From Anaerococcus ihuae (GTDB taxonomy: Bacteria > Bacillota > Clostridia > Tissierellales > Peptoniphilaceae), in contig NZ_CAKMRU010000002.1 of assembly GCF_928368155.1 (NCBI RefSeq), positions 310,001 to 374,000 on the forward strand: a stretch of DNA of 64,000 nt, in the 5' to 3' direction. Numbering within the stretch: the stretch's first letter is position 1; the number at the start of each line of letters is the position of its first letter. Of the stretch, positions 26,617-36,775 are shown in pieces. The notes under the pieces are model-generated. The model saw nothing but the letters and a program-made list of their open reading frames with translations, did not search any database and was not told the origin of the DNA. A program made the translations under genes and the position numbers.

Positions 26617-27861
26617 TTGAAAGAGAGTTTTAATATAGTTTTAAACGAAAGAAATTTGGAAGATTTAGCTGATTTAAGTTTTATTAATGAGGAAGAATCT
26701 TCAAAAGCTCAAAAATTTCACGCGAGCTTTCCCCAATATTCTGTAACACCTTTAAAAAGATTAAGTAATCTTGCAGATTTATTTGGTGTTGAGGATATTT
26801 TTGTCAAAGATGAATCATTAAGATTTGGTCTCAATGCTTTTAAAGTTTTGGGAGGATCTTATGCTATGGCAAAATACATAGCCCAAAAACTTGATATGGA
26901 CTTGGAAGATTTACCATACGAGAAATTGATTTCACCTGAAATCAAAGAAAAATTAGGCAAGGTAACTTTTATAACAGCAACAGACGGAAATCACGGTAGA
27001 GGAGTTGCTTGGACAAGTCAACAATTAGAACAAGATTGTGTAGTTTTGATGCCAGATGGATCAGCTCTTGAAAGAAGAGATAATATCAGAAAAACTGGAG
27101 CAAAATGTGATATCATGGAAGGCTTAAACTATGATGCTTGTGTAAGACTTGCCAACAAATATGCTGAAGAAAAAGGCTATATAATGGTACAAGATACAGC
27201 TTGGGAAGGATACGAGGAAATTCCAACATGGATAATCCAAGGTTATTCAACACTTGCTATGGAAGCTTATGACCAATTAAAAGAAGCAGGAAAAAAACCA
27301 ACTCACATCTTTTTACAAGCAGGAGTAGGATCTTTTGCAACAGGAGTAACAGGATTTTTCTCAGATGAATACAAGGGAAGTGAAAAACCTTTTATAGGAC
27401 TCATAGAACCAGAAAAAGCAAATTGTAACTATCTAACAGCAAAAATAAATGACGGTAAAATCCACAACGTTGAAGGTGAAATGAACACAATCATGGCAGG
27501 CCTTGCTTGTGGAGAACCAGTAACAGTAGGATATCCAATTTTAAAATCTTATGTTGATGCATTTTTATCAGTTCCAGACAGCTCAGCTGCAAGAGGAATG
27601 AGAATTTTAGGAAATCCAATCGGAGATGACGAAAGAGTTATTTCTGGAGAATCTGGAGCAGCTACACTTGGAGCTATTAGCGAAATCTTACAAAGAGAAG
27701 ATTTAAAAGATATAAAAGAAAAATTACAATTAGATGAAAATTCAGTAATATTATTTATCTCAACAGAAGGTGATACAGACTTCGAACATTACAGAAAAGT
27801 AGTTTGGGATGGATACTATACAAACGATGAAAAATTTGAATATAAAAAAATAATAAGATAA
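26617..27861 (+). CDS. ygeX: Diaminopropionate ammonia-lyase
   Basis: A 414-residue fold-type II PLP enzyme. The PLP lysine is in NAFKVLGGSYAM; TDGNHGRGVAW is the phosphate/substrate loop and AGVGSFATGVTGFF a glycine-rich loop. It converts 2,3-diaminopropionate to pyruvate and two ammonia, regarded as the last carbon-releasing step of the anaerobic purine pathway. TTG start at 26617 preceded by AGGAG. ygeW follows 20 bases later. Confidence 0.94.
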   Translation: MKESFNIVLNERNLEDLADLSFINEEESSKAQKFHASFPQYSVTPLKRLSNLADLFGVEDIFVKDESLRFGLNAFKVLGGSYAMAKYIAQKLDMDLEDLPYEKLISPEIKEKLGKVTFITATDGNHGRGVAWTSQQLEQDCVVLMPDGSALERRDNIRKTGAKCDIMEGLNYDACVRLANKYAEEKGYIMVQDTAWEGYEEIPTWIIQGYSTLAMEAYDQLKEAGKKPTHIFLQAGVGSFATGVTGFFSDEYKGSEKPFIGLIEPEKANCNYLTAKINDGKIHNVEGEMNTIMAGLACGEPVTVGYPILKSYVDAFLSVPDSSAARGMRILGNPIGDDERVISGESGAATLGAISEILQREDLKDIKEKLQLDENSVILFISTEGDTDFEHYRKVVWDGYYTNDEKFEYKKIIR

Positions 27862-27881
27862 AAATAAAAAAGGAGAAATAA

Positions 27882-29093
27882 ATGACACAAGATATCAACA
27901 AATTATTAGAAAAATTAGAAAGCTTAGATTTTGAAAATCTTTACCAAGATGACTTTTTCCACACATGGGATAAATCACAAGACGAACTAGAAGCAATCTT
28001 TACAGTTGCTGATACATTAAGAGCTATGAGAGAAAAAAATATCTCTCCAAAAATCTTTGACTCAGGACTTGCTATTTCATTATTTAGAGATAACTCAACA
28101 AGAACAAGATTTTCATTTGCATCAGCTGCAAACATGTTAGGACTTGAAGTTCAAGACTTAGACGAAGCAAAATCACAACAAGCTCACGGTGAAACAGTAA
28201 AAGAAACAGCTAACATGATTTCATTTATGGCTGATACAGTTGGAATAAGAGATGACATGTATATCGGAAAAGGCTATAAATACATGAAAGATTTCTCAGA
28301 ATATGTACAAGAAGGATACGATCATGGAATTCTTGAACAAAGACCACACCTTGTAAACCTACAATGTGATATCGACCACCCAACACAAGCTATGGCTGAC
28401 TTACTTCACGTAATTCACGAATTTGGTGGAGTAGAAAACTTAAAGGGCAAAAAAGTTGCTATGACTTGGGCTTATTCACCATCATATGGTAAACCACTTT
28501 CAGTTCCTCAAGGAATTTCAGGCTTATTTACAAGATTTGGAATGGATGTAGTTCTAGCTCACCCAGAAGGATATGAAATAATGCCAGAAGTTGAAGAAAT
28601 AGCAGAAGAAAATGCTAAAAAATACGGCGGAAGCTTTACAAAAACAAACTCAATGGAAGAAGCATTCAAAGATGCTGATATAGTTTATCCAAAATCATGG
28701 GCTCCATTTGCTGCTATGGAAGAAAGAACAGACCTATATGCTAAGGGAGATCAAGAAGGAATTGATGAACTTGAACAAAAACTTCTAGAACAAAATAAGA
28801 GCCACATGGATTGGGCTTGTACAGAAGAAATGATGAAACTTACAAAAGACGGAAAAGCTCTATACATGCACTGTCTACCAGCTGATATAACAGGACTTTC
28901 ATGTGAAGATGGAGAAGTTGATGAGTCTGTATTTGATAGATATAGAGATCCACTTTACAAAGAAGCAAGCTACAAACCATATATAATTGCTGCAATGATC
29001 TTCTTACAAAAAGTTAAAGATCCAAAGGCTACAATCGAAAAATTATTAAAAGCTAATAAAGAAAGAGTAATTGACAAAGAAGAAAATAAATAA
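27882..29093 (+). CDS. ygeW: Knotted carbamoyltransferase YgeW
   Basis: A 403-residue member of the aspartate/ornithine transcarbamylase family. The carbamoyl-phosphate site is in FRDNSTRTRFSFA; HPTQAMADLLH and MHCLPADI are the other family motifs. The true substrate was long unknown; it is consistently linked to selenium-dependent molybdenum hydroxylases and purine breakdown, where it would transfer a carbamoyl group to or from a ureido intermediate, conserving energy as carbamoyl phosphate. Good RBS (AGGAG). Confidence 0.93.
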   Translation: MTQDINKLLEKLESLDFENLYQDDFFHTWDKSQDELEAIFTVADTLRAMREKNISPKIFDSGLAISLFRDNSTRTRFSFASAANMLGLEVQDLDEAKSQQAHGETVKETANMISFMADTVGIRDDMYIGKGYKYMKDFSEYVQEGYDHGILEQRPHLVNLQCDIDHPTQAMADLLHVIHEFGGVENLKGKKVAMTWAYSPSYGKPLSVPQGISGLFTRFGMDVVLAHPEGYEIMPEVEEIAEENAKKYGGSFTKTNSMEEAFKDADIVYPKSWAPFAAMEERTDLYAKGDQEGIDELEQKLLEQNKSHMDWACTEEMMKLTKDGKALYMHCLPADITGLSCEDGEVDESVFDRYRDPLYKEASYKPYIIAAMIFLQKVKDPKATIEKLLKANKERVIDKEENK

Positions 29094-29121
29094 GAATTTT
29101 AAATTTTAAAAGGAGATTTAA

Positions 29122-30441
29122 ATGACAGAAATTAATTATGATTTAGTAAAAGAAACTGCACAAAAATATTCAGAAGATATGAACGCTTTCTTGAGAGATT
29201 TAATCCTAAAACATGGTGAATCTTGTGAAGAAGGTCCAAAAGCAAAAAGAATCAAAGAAGAAATGGAAAAAGTAGGCTTTGATAAGGCTTGGATTGATGG
29301 TCAAGGAAACGTACTTGGAGAAATGGGTACAGGTGAAAAACAAATCGCTTTTGATGCTCACATTGATACAGTAGGAATCGGAAATAGAGAAAATTGGGAC
29401 TTCGATCCATATGAAGGATTTGAAGATGAAAATCTTATAGGTGGACGTGGTGGTTCTGACCAATTAGGCGGAATTGTATCAGCAGTTTATGGTGCAAAAA
29501 TCATGAAAGATTTAGGATTTTTAAACGATAAATTTAGAGTTTTAGTTACAGGAACAGTTCAAGAAGAAGACTGTGATGGAAACTGCTGGTTATATATGAT
29601 TGAAGATGAAGGAATAAAACCTGACTTTGTAGTTTCAACAGAACCAACAGATGGTGGAATCTACAGAGGACAAAGAGGAAGAATGGAAATTCGTGTAGAA
29701 GTTGAAGGAGTTTCATGCCACGGTTCAGCTCCAGAAAGAGGAGACAACGCAATTTATAAAATGGCAAAAATCCTTAACGAAATCGAACAACTAAACGAAA
29801 ACCCAGCAGATGATTCAGTAGAAATCAAGGGTCTTGTAAAAATGCTTGACGAAAAATACAACCCAGACTACAAAGAAGCAAACTTCTTAGGACGTGGAAC
29901 AGTTACAACAAGTCAAATCTTCTTTACATCACCATCAAGATGTGCAGTTGCAGATTCATGTGCAATCTCACTTGATAGAAGAATGACAGCTGGAGAAACT
30001 TGGGAATCTTGTATAAAAGAAATTGAAGACCTACCATCAGCTAAAAAATTCGGTGCAAAAGTTACAATGTATGATTACGAAAGACCATCATGGACAGGCC
30101 TTAGCAAGAAACAAGAATGCTACTTCCCAACATGGGTAATTCCAGAAGATCACGAAGTAACAAAAGCATTAGAAAGAGCATACAAGGGTCTTTACGGTGA
30201 TAAGAGAATTGCACCAAATGTAGAAAAAGAAATTGAAAAGAGAAAGAATTTACCATTAACAGATAAATGGACATTCTCAACAAACGGTGTTGCAATAATG
30301 GGAAGACACAATATCCCAGTTATAGGATTTGGACCAGGAGCAGAAGATCAAGCTCACGCACCAAACGAAGTTACATTCAAACAAGATTTAGTAACTTGTG
30401 CAGCAACATACGCAGTTCTTCCACTTGAATATATAAAATAA
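29122..30441 (+). CDS. ygeY: YgeY family selenium-metabolism-linked hydrolase (M20)
   Basis: A 439-residue M20-type metallohydrolase. Metal ligands are visible in DAHIDTVG (near residue 80), [18 protein letters not shown] and the C-terminal APNEV segment; the dimerisation domain lies between. Expected to hydrolyse an amide or carbamoyl bond of a purine-derived intermediate before YgeX. AGGAG precedes the ATG. Ends the ygeX-W-Y unit at a hairpin. Confidence 0.92.
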   Translation: MTEINYDLVKETAQKYSEDMNAFLRDLILKHGESCEEGPKAKRIKEEMEKVGFDKAWIDGQGNVLGEMGTGEKQIAFDAHIDTVGIGNRENWDFDPYEGFEDENLIGGRGGSDQLGGIVSAVYGAKIMKDLGFLNDKFRVLVTGTVQEEDCDGNCWLYMIEDEGIKPDFVVSTEPTDGGIYRGQRGRMEIRVEVEGVSCHGSAPERGDNAIYKMAKILNEIEQLNENPADDSVEIKGLVKMLDEKYNPDYKEANFLGRGTVTTSQIFFTSPSRCAVADSCAISLDRRMTAGETWESCIKEIEDLPSAKKFGAKVTMYDYERPSWTGLSKKQECYFPTWVIPEDHEVTKALERAYKGLYGDKRIAPNVEKEIEKRKNLPLTDKWTFSTNGVAIMGRHNIPVIGFGPGAEDQAHAPNEVTFKQDLVTCAATYAVLPLEYIK

Positions 30442-30450
30442 TTTTAAATA

Positions 30451-30481
30451 ATATCAAGAAAGGCTAGTCCTTTCTTGATAT
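30451..30481 (+). terminator. Hairpin after ygeY
   Basis: Perfect 13-bp stem (30451-30463 with 30469-30481), loop CTAGT. The following tail is AAATTTATAAC, a poor U-tract, so it may be a partial terminator or an mRNA-stabilising end. Confidence 0.65.
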
Positions 30482-30542
30482 AAATTTATAACTTTATATA
30501 AATGATTTATAGCTTAAATTATTTTCTAAAATTTAATTTTAA

Positions 30543-30627
30543 TGAGCCATTTGCACATTTGGCGGAAGGCTCAATATTTAAGAAAATATATTTAGATAAA
30601 AAAAGAGAGGGAAGTTCTCCTACCCTC
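30543..30627 (+). promoter_or_regulatory. Candidate structured leader before ygfK
   Basis: TGAGCC (30543-30548) pairs with GGCTCA (30568-30573) over a GC-rich loop, TTTGCACATTTGGCGGAA. A second hairpin GAGGG/CCCTC lies at 30607-30627. GC content is locally higher than in neighbouring spacers. The only open frame (30502-30690) lacks an RBS. Confidence 0.35.
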
Positions 30628-30716
30628 ATCTTTAAAATTTTTTATAAAAAAATTATAAGGCGAGAAAACGCTATTATAATCAATCGTTAAATAAAAAACC
30701 ATAAAAGGAGTAAAAA

Positions 30717-33700
30717 ATGAGTGAATTTATGAGACCTATACCTTTTAAAGACCTAATTGATTGGGCTTTGGAAGAATATAAGAACGAAGGTTCTATTTTT
30801 GGAATTAAAAAAGAAAAATTCTACAAAAATGAATCTGGAAAAATGCTAAAGACAGTTTTTGGCGATGAAATTTCATCAGCAGTTGGTCCTGCAGCAGGTC
30901 CTCAATCTCAACTAGCCCAAAATATTCTTGTTTCATACCTAACAGGAGCAAGATTTATTGAGCTAAAAACAGTTCAAAAACTAGACGGAGAAGATATACA
31001 AAAAGCCGTTGCAAAACCATGTATAAACTCTGAAGATGAGTGCTATAACTGTGAGTGGTCAACAGAACTTACCGTTAAAGAAGCTTATGAAGAATATGTA
31101 AAAGCATATTTTGCAATTATCGCCTTGGCAAAAGAGTTAAATCTTTCTGACAAAAAAGATTTTGCCTACAATATGTCAGTAGGTTATGACCTTGAAGGAA
31201 TAAAATCTGAAAAAGTTGATACATACATTGAAAATTTAAGAAATGCTGGAGATACAGACGTATTTAAAGAATGTAAGTCTTATCTTGAAGAAAACATTGA
31301 TAAATTTTCAAACTTCAATAAAGAAGACATAGAAAATATTAGCACAAATGTTTGTGACTCTATAACTCTTTCAACCCTCCACGGTTGTCCTGCAGAAGAA
31401 ATTGAAAAAATTGCATCTTATTTAATAGACGATAAAAAAATGTCTACATTTATTAAATGTAACCCTACAATGTTAGGCTATGATTATGCAAGAAAAACCC
31501 TTGATGATATGGGCTTTGATTATATTTCTTTTACAGACCATCACTTTAAAAACGACCTTCAATATGAAGATGCGGTTGTTATGATTGAAAGATTATTAGA
31601 TCTTGCAAAGAAAAATGACCTTGCTTTTGGTGTAAAACTTACAAATACTTTCCCAGTTGATGTAAAAAGAAATGAACTTCCAGCTGAGGAAATGTATATG
31701 TCAGGAAGATCTCTTCTTCCACTAACAGTTTCTATGGCAGCTATGCTTTCAGAAAAATTTGATGGAAAACTTCCGATGTCATATTCTGGTGGAGCTGATG
31801 CTAGAAATATTAAAGAAATTTTTGAAGCTTTGGGTCAACCAATCACAGTTGCAACAACAATCCTTAAGCCAGGTGGATATCTAAGATTTAACCAATTGGC
31901 AAAAGAAACTGAGGATTTATTAAGTGATAAAATCCACGATGTTGATGTTGAAAAAACTATAAAACTTAGAGATAAGACCATAAGTGAATGGGTTAATAAT
32001 AAATTATATAGAGAAAAAGTTGGATCAAGAAAAACAGATTCACCTCTTCCACTTACAGACTGTTTTAAGGCTCCTTGTAAGGATGGAGGATGTCCAATTG
32101 AACAACAAATTCCTGAATATTTAAAATTAGTTGCAAATGGAGAATATGATAAGGCAATTGAAGTTATCGCTATGGATAATACTGCTCCAACAATCTTAGG
32201 AGAGCTTTGTGCTCACTATTGCCAAGATCATTGTACAAGAGTTGACTATGAAAAGAGTCTTCAAATAAGAGAAATGAAACTTATAGCAGCTAATAAGGCT
32301 CAAGATAAATATTTAGAAAATATAAAAGAAGTAGATTTAAAATCAGATAAAAAAGTTCTTGTTATAGGAGCAGGTCCTGGTGGAATTGCTGCAGCATCAT
32401 ATTTAAGAAGAAATGGTGTGGATGTTACAGTAAGAGAAAAATTATCAAAACCTTACGGAATTGTAAGCCACGTTATTCCAGAATTTAGAATTTCTGATGA
32501 ACAAATCGAAAAAGATTACCAAATCGCTGTAAAACAAGGCGTAAAATTTGTTTTCGATTCTGAAGTAACAGAATCTTACGAAGAATTGAAAAAAGATTAT
32601 GACTATATAATTGCTGCCACAGGTGCTTGGGAGAAAGGAAGATCTCCAGTAAAAGAAGGAGAGGAAAATATCCTTGATGCTCTTGATTTCTTATGGGATG
32701 TAAGAATGAATGGCAAGGCAAATGTTGGCAAAAAAGTTGCAGTTGTAGGTGCAGGAGATGTAGCTATGGATTGTACAAGAACTGCAGCAAGACTTGATGG
32801 AGTTGAAAGCGTAGCCTTAGTTTATAGAAGAACAGAAGCTTACATGCCAGCAACTCAAGAAGAAGTAAATGATGTAAAAGAAGAAGGCCACAAAATTTAT
32901 GAATTAGTTGCCCCATATGCTTATGATGGAAAAGTTTTAAAATGTGAAAAAATGGAACTTGGAGAATTTGATGAGTCTGGAAGAAGATCAATAAATTCAA
33001 CAGGAGAAAAACTTGACCTTGAATTTGATACAGTAATTGGAGCAACAGGTGCAAGAGTAGATACAAGTGCATTCAAAGAAAATAATATAAATCTAGATGA
33101 TTGGGGCAATGTAAAAACTACAGAAAATTACGAAACAAATATAGACAATGTTTATGTAATTGGAGATTGTAGAGCTGGTGCAAGTACTATTGTAAAAGCA
33201 ATGGGAGAAGCTAAAGCAGTTTGTCTTGACATTCTATCAAAAGAAAATCTAGAAAATGATTTCGAAAAATTTGAAGTAGAGGGAAACAAGGATATTATTT
33301 ACGAAAAAAGAGGAAGACTTCAAGAAAAAATCGACAACGAAAATGAAGGTTATAGATGTCTAAAATGTGATCAAATCTGTGAAATGTGTACAGAAGTTTG
33401 TCCAAACAGAGCAAATGTAGCTATAAAGGCTGATGGATTTGATAATCTTCACCAAATAATCCACTTAGATGGAATGTGTAACGAATGTGGAAACTGTGGA
33501 TTCTACTGTCCACACGCAGGACGTCCTTACAAAGATAAACTTACAGTATTTTGGACAAAAGAAGACTTTGATGATTCAACAAATACAGGCTTCCTAAAAG
33601 ATGGTAATAAATATCTAGTTAGACTTGAAAACGGCAAAGTAATAGAAGTAGAAAACTTAGATGATTTGTCAGAAAATATGGCAAAATTAATAAAAGCAAT

Positions 33701-33752
33701 CGAAGAAAACTATGCTTATTATATTAAGCCAACAGAAATTTTAAACTCATAA
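30717..33752 (+). CDS. ygfK: YgfK, putative selenate reductase/purine-pathway oxidoreductase subunit
   Basis: A 1011-residue multidomain flavoprotein. Residues 1-~450 resemble a dihydroorotate/dihydropyrimidine dehydrogenase-like barrel (STLHGCPAEEIEKIA, TFIKCNPTMLGYDYA). Residues ~455-545 are a GltD-like iron-sulfur domain (APCKDGGCPIEQQIPEYL). FAD binding is near 546 (VIGAGPGGIAAASY) and NADPH binding near 673 (VVGAGDVAMDCTR). The C-terminus has two ferredoxin clusters (CLKCDQICEMCTEVCPN near 881 and CNECGNCGFYCPHAG near 921). The product is linked to urate/purine reduction in anaerobes rather than to selenate. ssnA follows after 9 bases. Confidence 0.92.
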   Translation: MSEFMRPIPFKDLIDWALEEYKNEGSIFGIKKEKFYKNESGKMLKTVFGDEISSAVGPAAGPQSQLAQNILVSYLTGARFIELKTVQKLDGEDIQKAVAKPCINSEDECYNCEWSTELTVKEAYEEYVKAYFAIIALAKELNLSDKKDFAYNMSVGYDLEGIKSEKVDTYIENLRNAGDTDVFKECKSYLEENIDKFSNFNKEDIENISTNVCDSITLSTLHGCPAEEIEKIASYLIDDKKMSTFIKCNPTMLGYDYARKTLDDMGFDYISFTDHHFKNDLQYEDAVVMIERLLDLAKKNDLAFGVKLTNTFPVDVKRNELPAEEMYMSGRSLLPLTVSMAAMLSEKFDGKLPMSYSGGADARNIKEIFEALGQPITVATTILKPGGYLRFNQLAKETEDLLSDKIHDVDVEKTIKLRDKTISEWVNNKLYREKVGSRKTDSPLPLTDCFKAPCKDGGCPIEQQIPEYLKLVANGEYDKAIEVIAMDNTAPTILGELCAHYCQDHCTRVDYEKSLQIREMKLIAANKAQDKYLENIKEVDLKSDKKVLVIGAGPGGIAAASYLRRNGVDVTVREKLSKPYGIVSHVIPEFRISDEQIEKDYQIAVKQGVKFVFDSEVTESYEELKKDYDYIIAATGAWEKGRSPVKEGEENILDALDFLWDVRMNGKANVGKKVAVVGAGDVAMDCTRTAARLDGVESVALVYRRTEAYMPATQEEVNDVKEEGHKIYELVAPYAYDGKVLKCEKMELGEFDESGRRSINSTGEKLDLEFDTVIGATGARVDTSAFKENNINLDDWGNVKTTENYETNIDNVYVIGDCRAGASTIVKAMGEAKAVCLDILSKENLENDFEKFEVEGNKDIIYEKRGRLQEKIDNENEGYRCLKCDQICEMCTEVCPNRANVAIKADGFDNLHQIIHLDGMCNECGNCGFYCPHAGRPYKDKLTVFWTKEDFDDSTNTGFLKDGNKYLVRLENGKVIEVENLDDLSENMAKLIKAIEENYAYYIKPTEILNS

Positions 33753-33761
33753 GGAGATAAG

Positions 33762-35084
33762 ATGATATTATCAAATTGCCTAATAATTACAAACGATGAG
33801 AACAATAGTTTTTACGAAAATGGCGCAGTTTTTATAAAGGACAAATTAATAGAAGATGTTGGAGAAAATCAGGATATTTTAAATAAATATCCTGATGAAG
33901 AAGTAATTGATTTAAAAGGAAAACTTCTTATGCCAGGAATGATATGTGCTCACTCACACATTTATTCAGCTTATGCAAGAGGCGCAGCATTTTCAAAACC
34001 AACAGATAATTTCTTTAATGTTTTAGAAAATCAATGGTGGACTCTTGACAGGGAGCTTACAACAGAAGATGTAAGATTAAATGCATTGACAACTTATATG
34101 GAATCAATAGCAAACGGAGTGACAACAGTAGTTGACCATCATTCAGGACCAAATTCTGTAGAAAATTCACTCTTTACCCTAGCAGATGCAGCAAAAGAAG
34201 TAGGAATTAGAACAAATCTTTGCTACGAGCTTTCAGATCGTGATGGAGAAGAAATTAGAGATAGGGAAATAAAAGAAAACGTAGATTGGATTAAACATTC
34301 TCTTAAAGAAAATGACGATATGCTAAGAGGACTATTTGGACTTCACGCATCCTTTACCCTTTCAGATGAATCATTAGAAAAAGCTCTTGATGCAATGGAT
34401 GGAGTTTATAATGGCTTCCATGTTCACATTGCAGAAGGAATCGAGGACCAATGGGATTGCCAAAGAAAATATGGCAAAAGAATTGTAGAAAGACTAAATG
34501 ATTTTGGCATAATAAACGAAAATACCCTTGCTATCCACTGTGTTCATATAAACGGAAGAGAAATGGATATATTAAAGAAAAATAATACTCCAGTAATTTT
34601 CAATCCAGAATCAAATATGAACAATGCAGTAGGAGTTCCTCCAGTAAATAGATTTTTTGAAAAAGGATTAAAGGTAGGAATAGGAACAGATGCCTATACA
34701 AACGATATGTTTGAATCAATGAAGGTTGCAAATATAATCCAAGCTCACAACACCCAAGATCCTACAAAGGGATTTGGAGAAACTTTGGAAATGCAATTTA
34801 AAAACAACCCTGATATAGTTTCCCACTTCTTAAACAATGAAGTAGGAAGAATAAAAAAAGGAGCCTATGCAGATTTAATTACCATTAATTATGATCCATA
34901 CACTCCAATAAATAAAGACAATTGGGGCGGACACAGCCTATTTGGTCTAACAGGAAGACTTGTAAATGATACAATAATCAACGGAAAATTTGTTATGAAA
35001 GATAAAGTAATAACAACAGTTGACCAAGCAAAAATCCACGCAGATTCAAGACAAAGAGCTGCAAAAATTTGGAAAAATCTTTAA
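33762..35084 (+). CDS. ssnA: Putative aminohydrolase SsnA
   Basis: A 440-residue amidohydrolase-superfamily enzyme. Metal ligands appear in CAHSHIYSA, HVHIAEG, HCVHI and GTDAYTNDM. SsnA sits beside ygfK in nearly all selenium-dependent purine clusters and is predicted to open or deaminate a purine-derived ring. GGAG before the ATG. Forms a two-gene operon with ygfK, ended by a hairpin at 35092-35121. Confidence 0.9.
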   Translation: MILSNCLIITNDENNSFYENGAVFIKDKLIEDVGENQDILNKYPDEEVIDLKGKLLMPGMICAHSHIYSAYARGAAFSKPTDNFFNVLENQWWTLDRELTTEDVRLNALTTYMESIANGVTTVVDHHSGPNSVENSLFTLADAAKEVGIRTNLCYELSDRDGEEIRDREIKENVDWIKHSLKENDDMLRGLFGLHASFTLSDESLEKALDAMDGVYNGFHVHIAEGIEDQWDCQRKYGKRIVERLNDFGIINENTLAIHCVHINGREMDILKKNNTPVIFNPESNMNNAVGVPPVNRFFEKGLKVGIGTDAYTNDMFESMKVANIIQAHNTQDPTKGFGETLEMQFKNNPDIVSHFLNNEVGRIKKGAYADLITINYDPYTPINKDNWGGHSLFGLTGRLVNDTIINGKFVMKDKVITTVDQAKIHADSRQRAAKIWKNL

Positions 35085-35091
35085 AATTTAT

Positions 35092-35121
35092 TAAGCTAGT
35101 TTATTTTTTTAAACTAGCTTA
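35092..35121 (+). terminator. Hairpin after ssnA
   Basis: Twelve-bp perfect stem (35092-35103 with 35110-35121) with an all-T loop. No T-run follows on the plus strand, so termination strength is uncertain. Confidence 0.55.
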
Positions 35122-35275
35122 ATAAAAAATATATTTAAAATAAAAAATTATTTTAAAAATCAAAAAATTTTTATGATATTATTTGTTTAATTTATAACAA
35201 AGTGTATTATAATGATAAGCTTAAAAATTTATCAAATGACACTTAGCAAATGTCAAAAAAACAAAAGGAGATGAA

Positions 35276-36646
35276 ATGAAAAACAAAGAAAAAAATGCAA
35301 ACACTTCCTTGTTTGACATGGATGCAAATCCTAGTTTTAAAAGGAGTTTGCCGATTGCCCTTCAACACTTGTTGGCAATGATTGTAGGAAATACCCTTCC
35401 GGCAATCGTTCTTACAGGACAATTAGCTAATACGGAATTTGCAATATCAGCCCAAGATGCAGTTTATTTAATTCAAGCGGGCATGTTTGTAGCAGCTATA
35501 GCAACATTTTTGCAATTATATCCAGTTTTTAAAGTTGGTGCAAAACTACCAGTAATTATGGGAATAAGTTTTGCTTACATTCCAGTTTTAACATCCATTG
35601 GTATAAAATATGGAATTGGAGCGGTCTATGGTGCTCAATTAGTCGGTGGTGTTGTTGCCTTTATAGTAGGTATGAATATAAAAAGAATTTATAAATATTT
35701 CCCACCAATGGTTTCAGGGACTGTAGTTTTGACTATTGGACTTTCTCTTTATTCTGTTGCCTTAAATTATATGGCAGGAGGAAATGGAAATCCTAACCAA
35801 GGAGATTTAGTTTATTGGGGTGTAGCATTTTTAACTTTAGCAGTAACCCTTTGCTGCAATATGTTTGGAAAAGGAATTATAAAACTTGCAGCAATTTTAA
35901 TAGGAATTGGTGTAGGATATGTAGCATCAATATTTTTTGGAATAGTTCATTTTGATGGAGTAAAAGAAGCAGCTTGGATAACTTTACCAAGAATTATGCC
36001 ATTTAAATTAGAATTTCCAATCGATGCAGTAATTACAATGTCAGTAATGTTTGTTGTAAATTCTATTCAAGCCGTAGGAGATTTATCTTCAACAACAGCT
36101 GGAGGTCTTAATAGAGTTCCAACAGGAGATGAGCTTGAAGGTGGAATAAAAGCAAATGGTCTTGCATCAGTAATTGGTGCTTTGATTGGTGGTATGCCAA
36201 CAGCAACCTATAGCCAAAACGTAGGAATTGTTTCACTAACAAAAGTTGTTGCAAGAAAAGTTTTTGCAATAACAGCAAGCCTTATTCTTGTTGCAGGATT
36301 TATTCCAAAATTTGGTGCTTTGATGCTTTCAGTTCCACAAGCAGTAATTGGCGGAGCAACTATTACAGTTTTTGCACAAATTACAATGAGTGGAATGAAA
36401 TTAATAATGTCAGATGAAATGAGTTCAAGAAATGTAACTATAGTAGGACTAGGAATAGCCCTTGGAATGGGAATTGTTCAATTAGGTGATCAAGCTTTGG
36501 CACAATTTCCAGGATGGTTTAGAATGGTATTTACATCCTCACCTGTAGTTTTAGCAACTTTAGTAGTTTTCTTACTAAATATAATAATGCCAAAGAAAAC
36601 TTTAGAACAAGAAGAAAAAGAAAGAAAAGAAATGGACGAAAAATAA
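35276..36646 (+). CDS. NCS2 family xanthine/uracil-type permease (copy 1)
   Basis: A 456-residue membrane protein with about 12-14 helices. NCS2/NAT hallmarks are QHLLAMIVGN at the N-terminus, AVGDLSSTTAGGLNR (equivalent of the substrate-binding motif helix) and TYSQNVGIVSLTKVV. It is placed between ssnA and the hydroxylase operon, so it probably imports xanthine or urate. AGGAG precedes the ATG; TATAAT at 35208-35213 suggests its own promoter. About 50 per cent similar by eye to the next gene. Confidence 0.93.
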   Translation: MKNKEKNANTSLFDMDANPSFKRSLPIALQHLLAMIVGNTLPAIVLTGQLANTEFAISAQDAVYLIQAGMFVAAIATFLQLYPVFKVGAKLPVIMGISFAYIPVLTSIGIKYGIGAVYGAQLVGGVVAFIVGMNIKRIYKYFPPMVSGTVVLTIGLSLYSVALNYMAGGNGNPNQGDLVYWGVAFLTLAVTLCCNMFGKGIIKLAAILIGIGVGYVASIFFGIVHFDGVKEAAWITLPRIMPFKLEFPIDAVITMSVMFVVNSIQAVGDLSSTTAGGLNRVPTGDELEGGIKANGLASVIGALIGGMPTATYSQNVGIVSLTKVVARKVFAITASLILVAGFIPKFGALMLSVPQAVIGGATITVFAQITMSGMKLIMSDEMSSRNVTIVGLGIALGMGIVQLGDQALAQFPGWFRMVFTSSPVVLATLVVFLLNIIMPKKTLEQEEKERKEMDEK

Positions 36647-36653
36647 TTTAAAA

Positions 36654-36693
36654 TTTAGCCTTGTTTAATAAAATTATTTTAAATAAGGCTAAA
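36654..36693 (+). terminator. Hairpin between the two permease genes
   Basis: TTTAGCCTTGTTTAA (36654-36668) pairs with TTAAATAAGGCTAAA (36679-36693), followed by ATTATTTTTA. Confidence 0.65.
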
Positions 36694-36775
36694 ATTATTT
36701 TTAAATTAGAATAAAAAAATATACTTACACAAAGTAAGCCTTATAATTTTATAAAAAAAGAAAAGGAAAATTTTT

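Noticed and set aside
30502-30690. 62-codon open frame between ygeY and ygfK
   Set aside because: No ribosome binding site, biased composition, and it spans two hairpins. More likely a non-coding leader.
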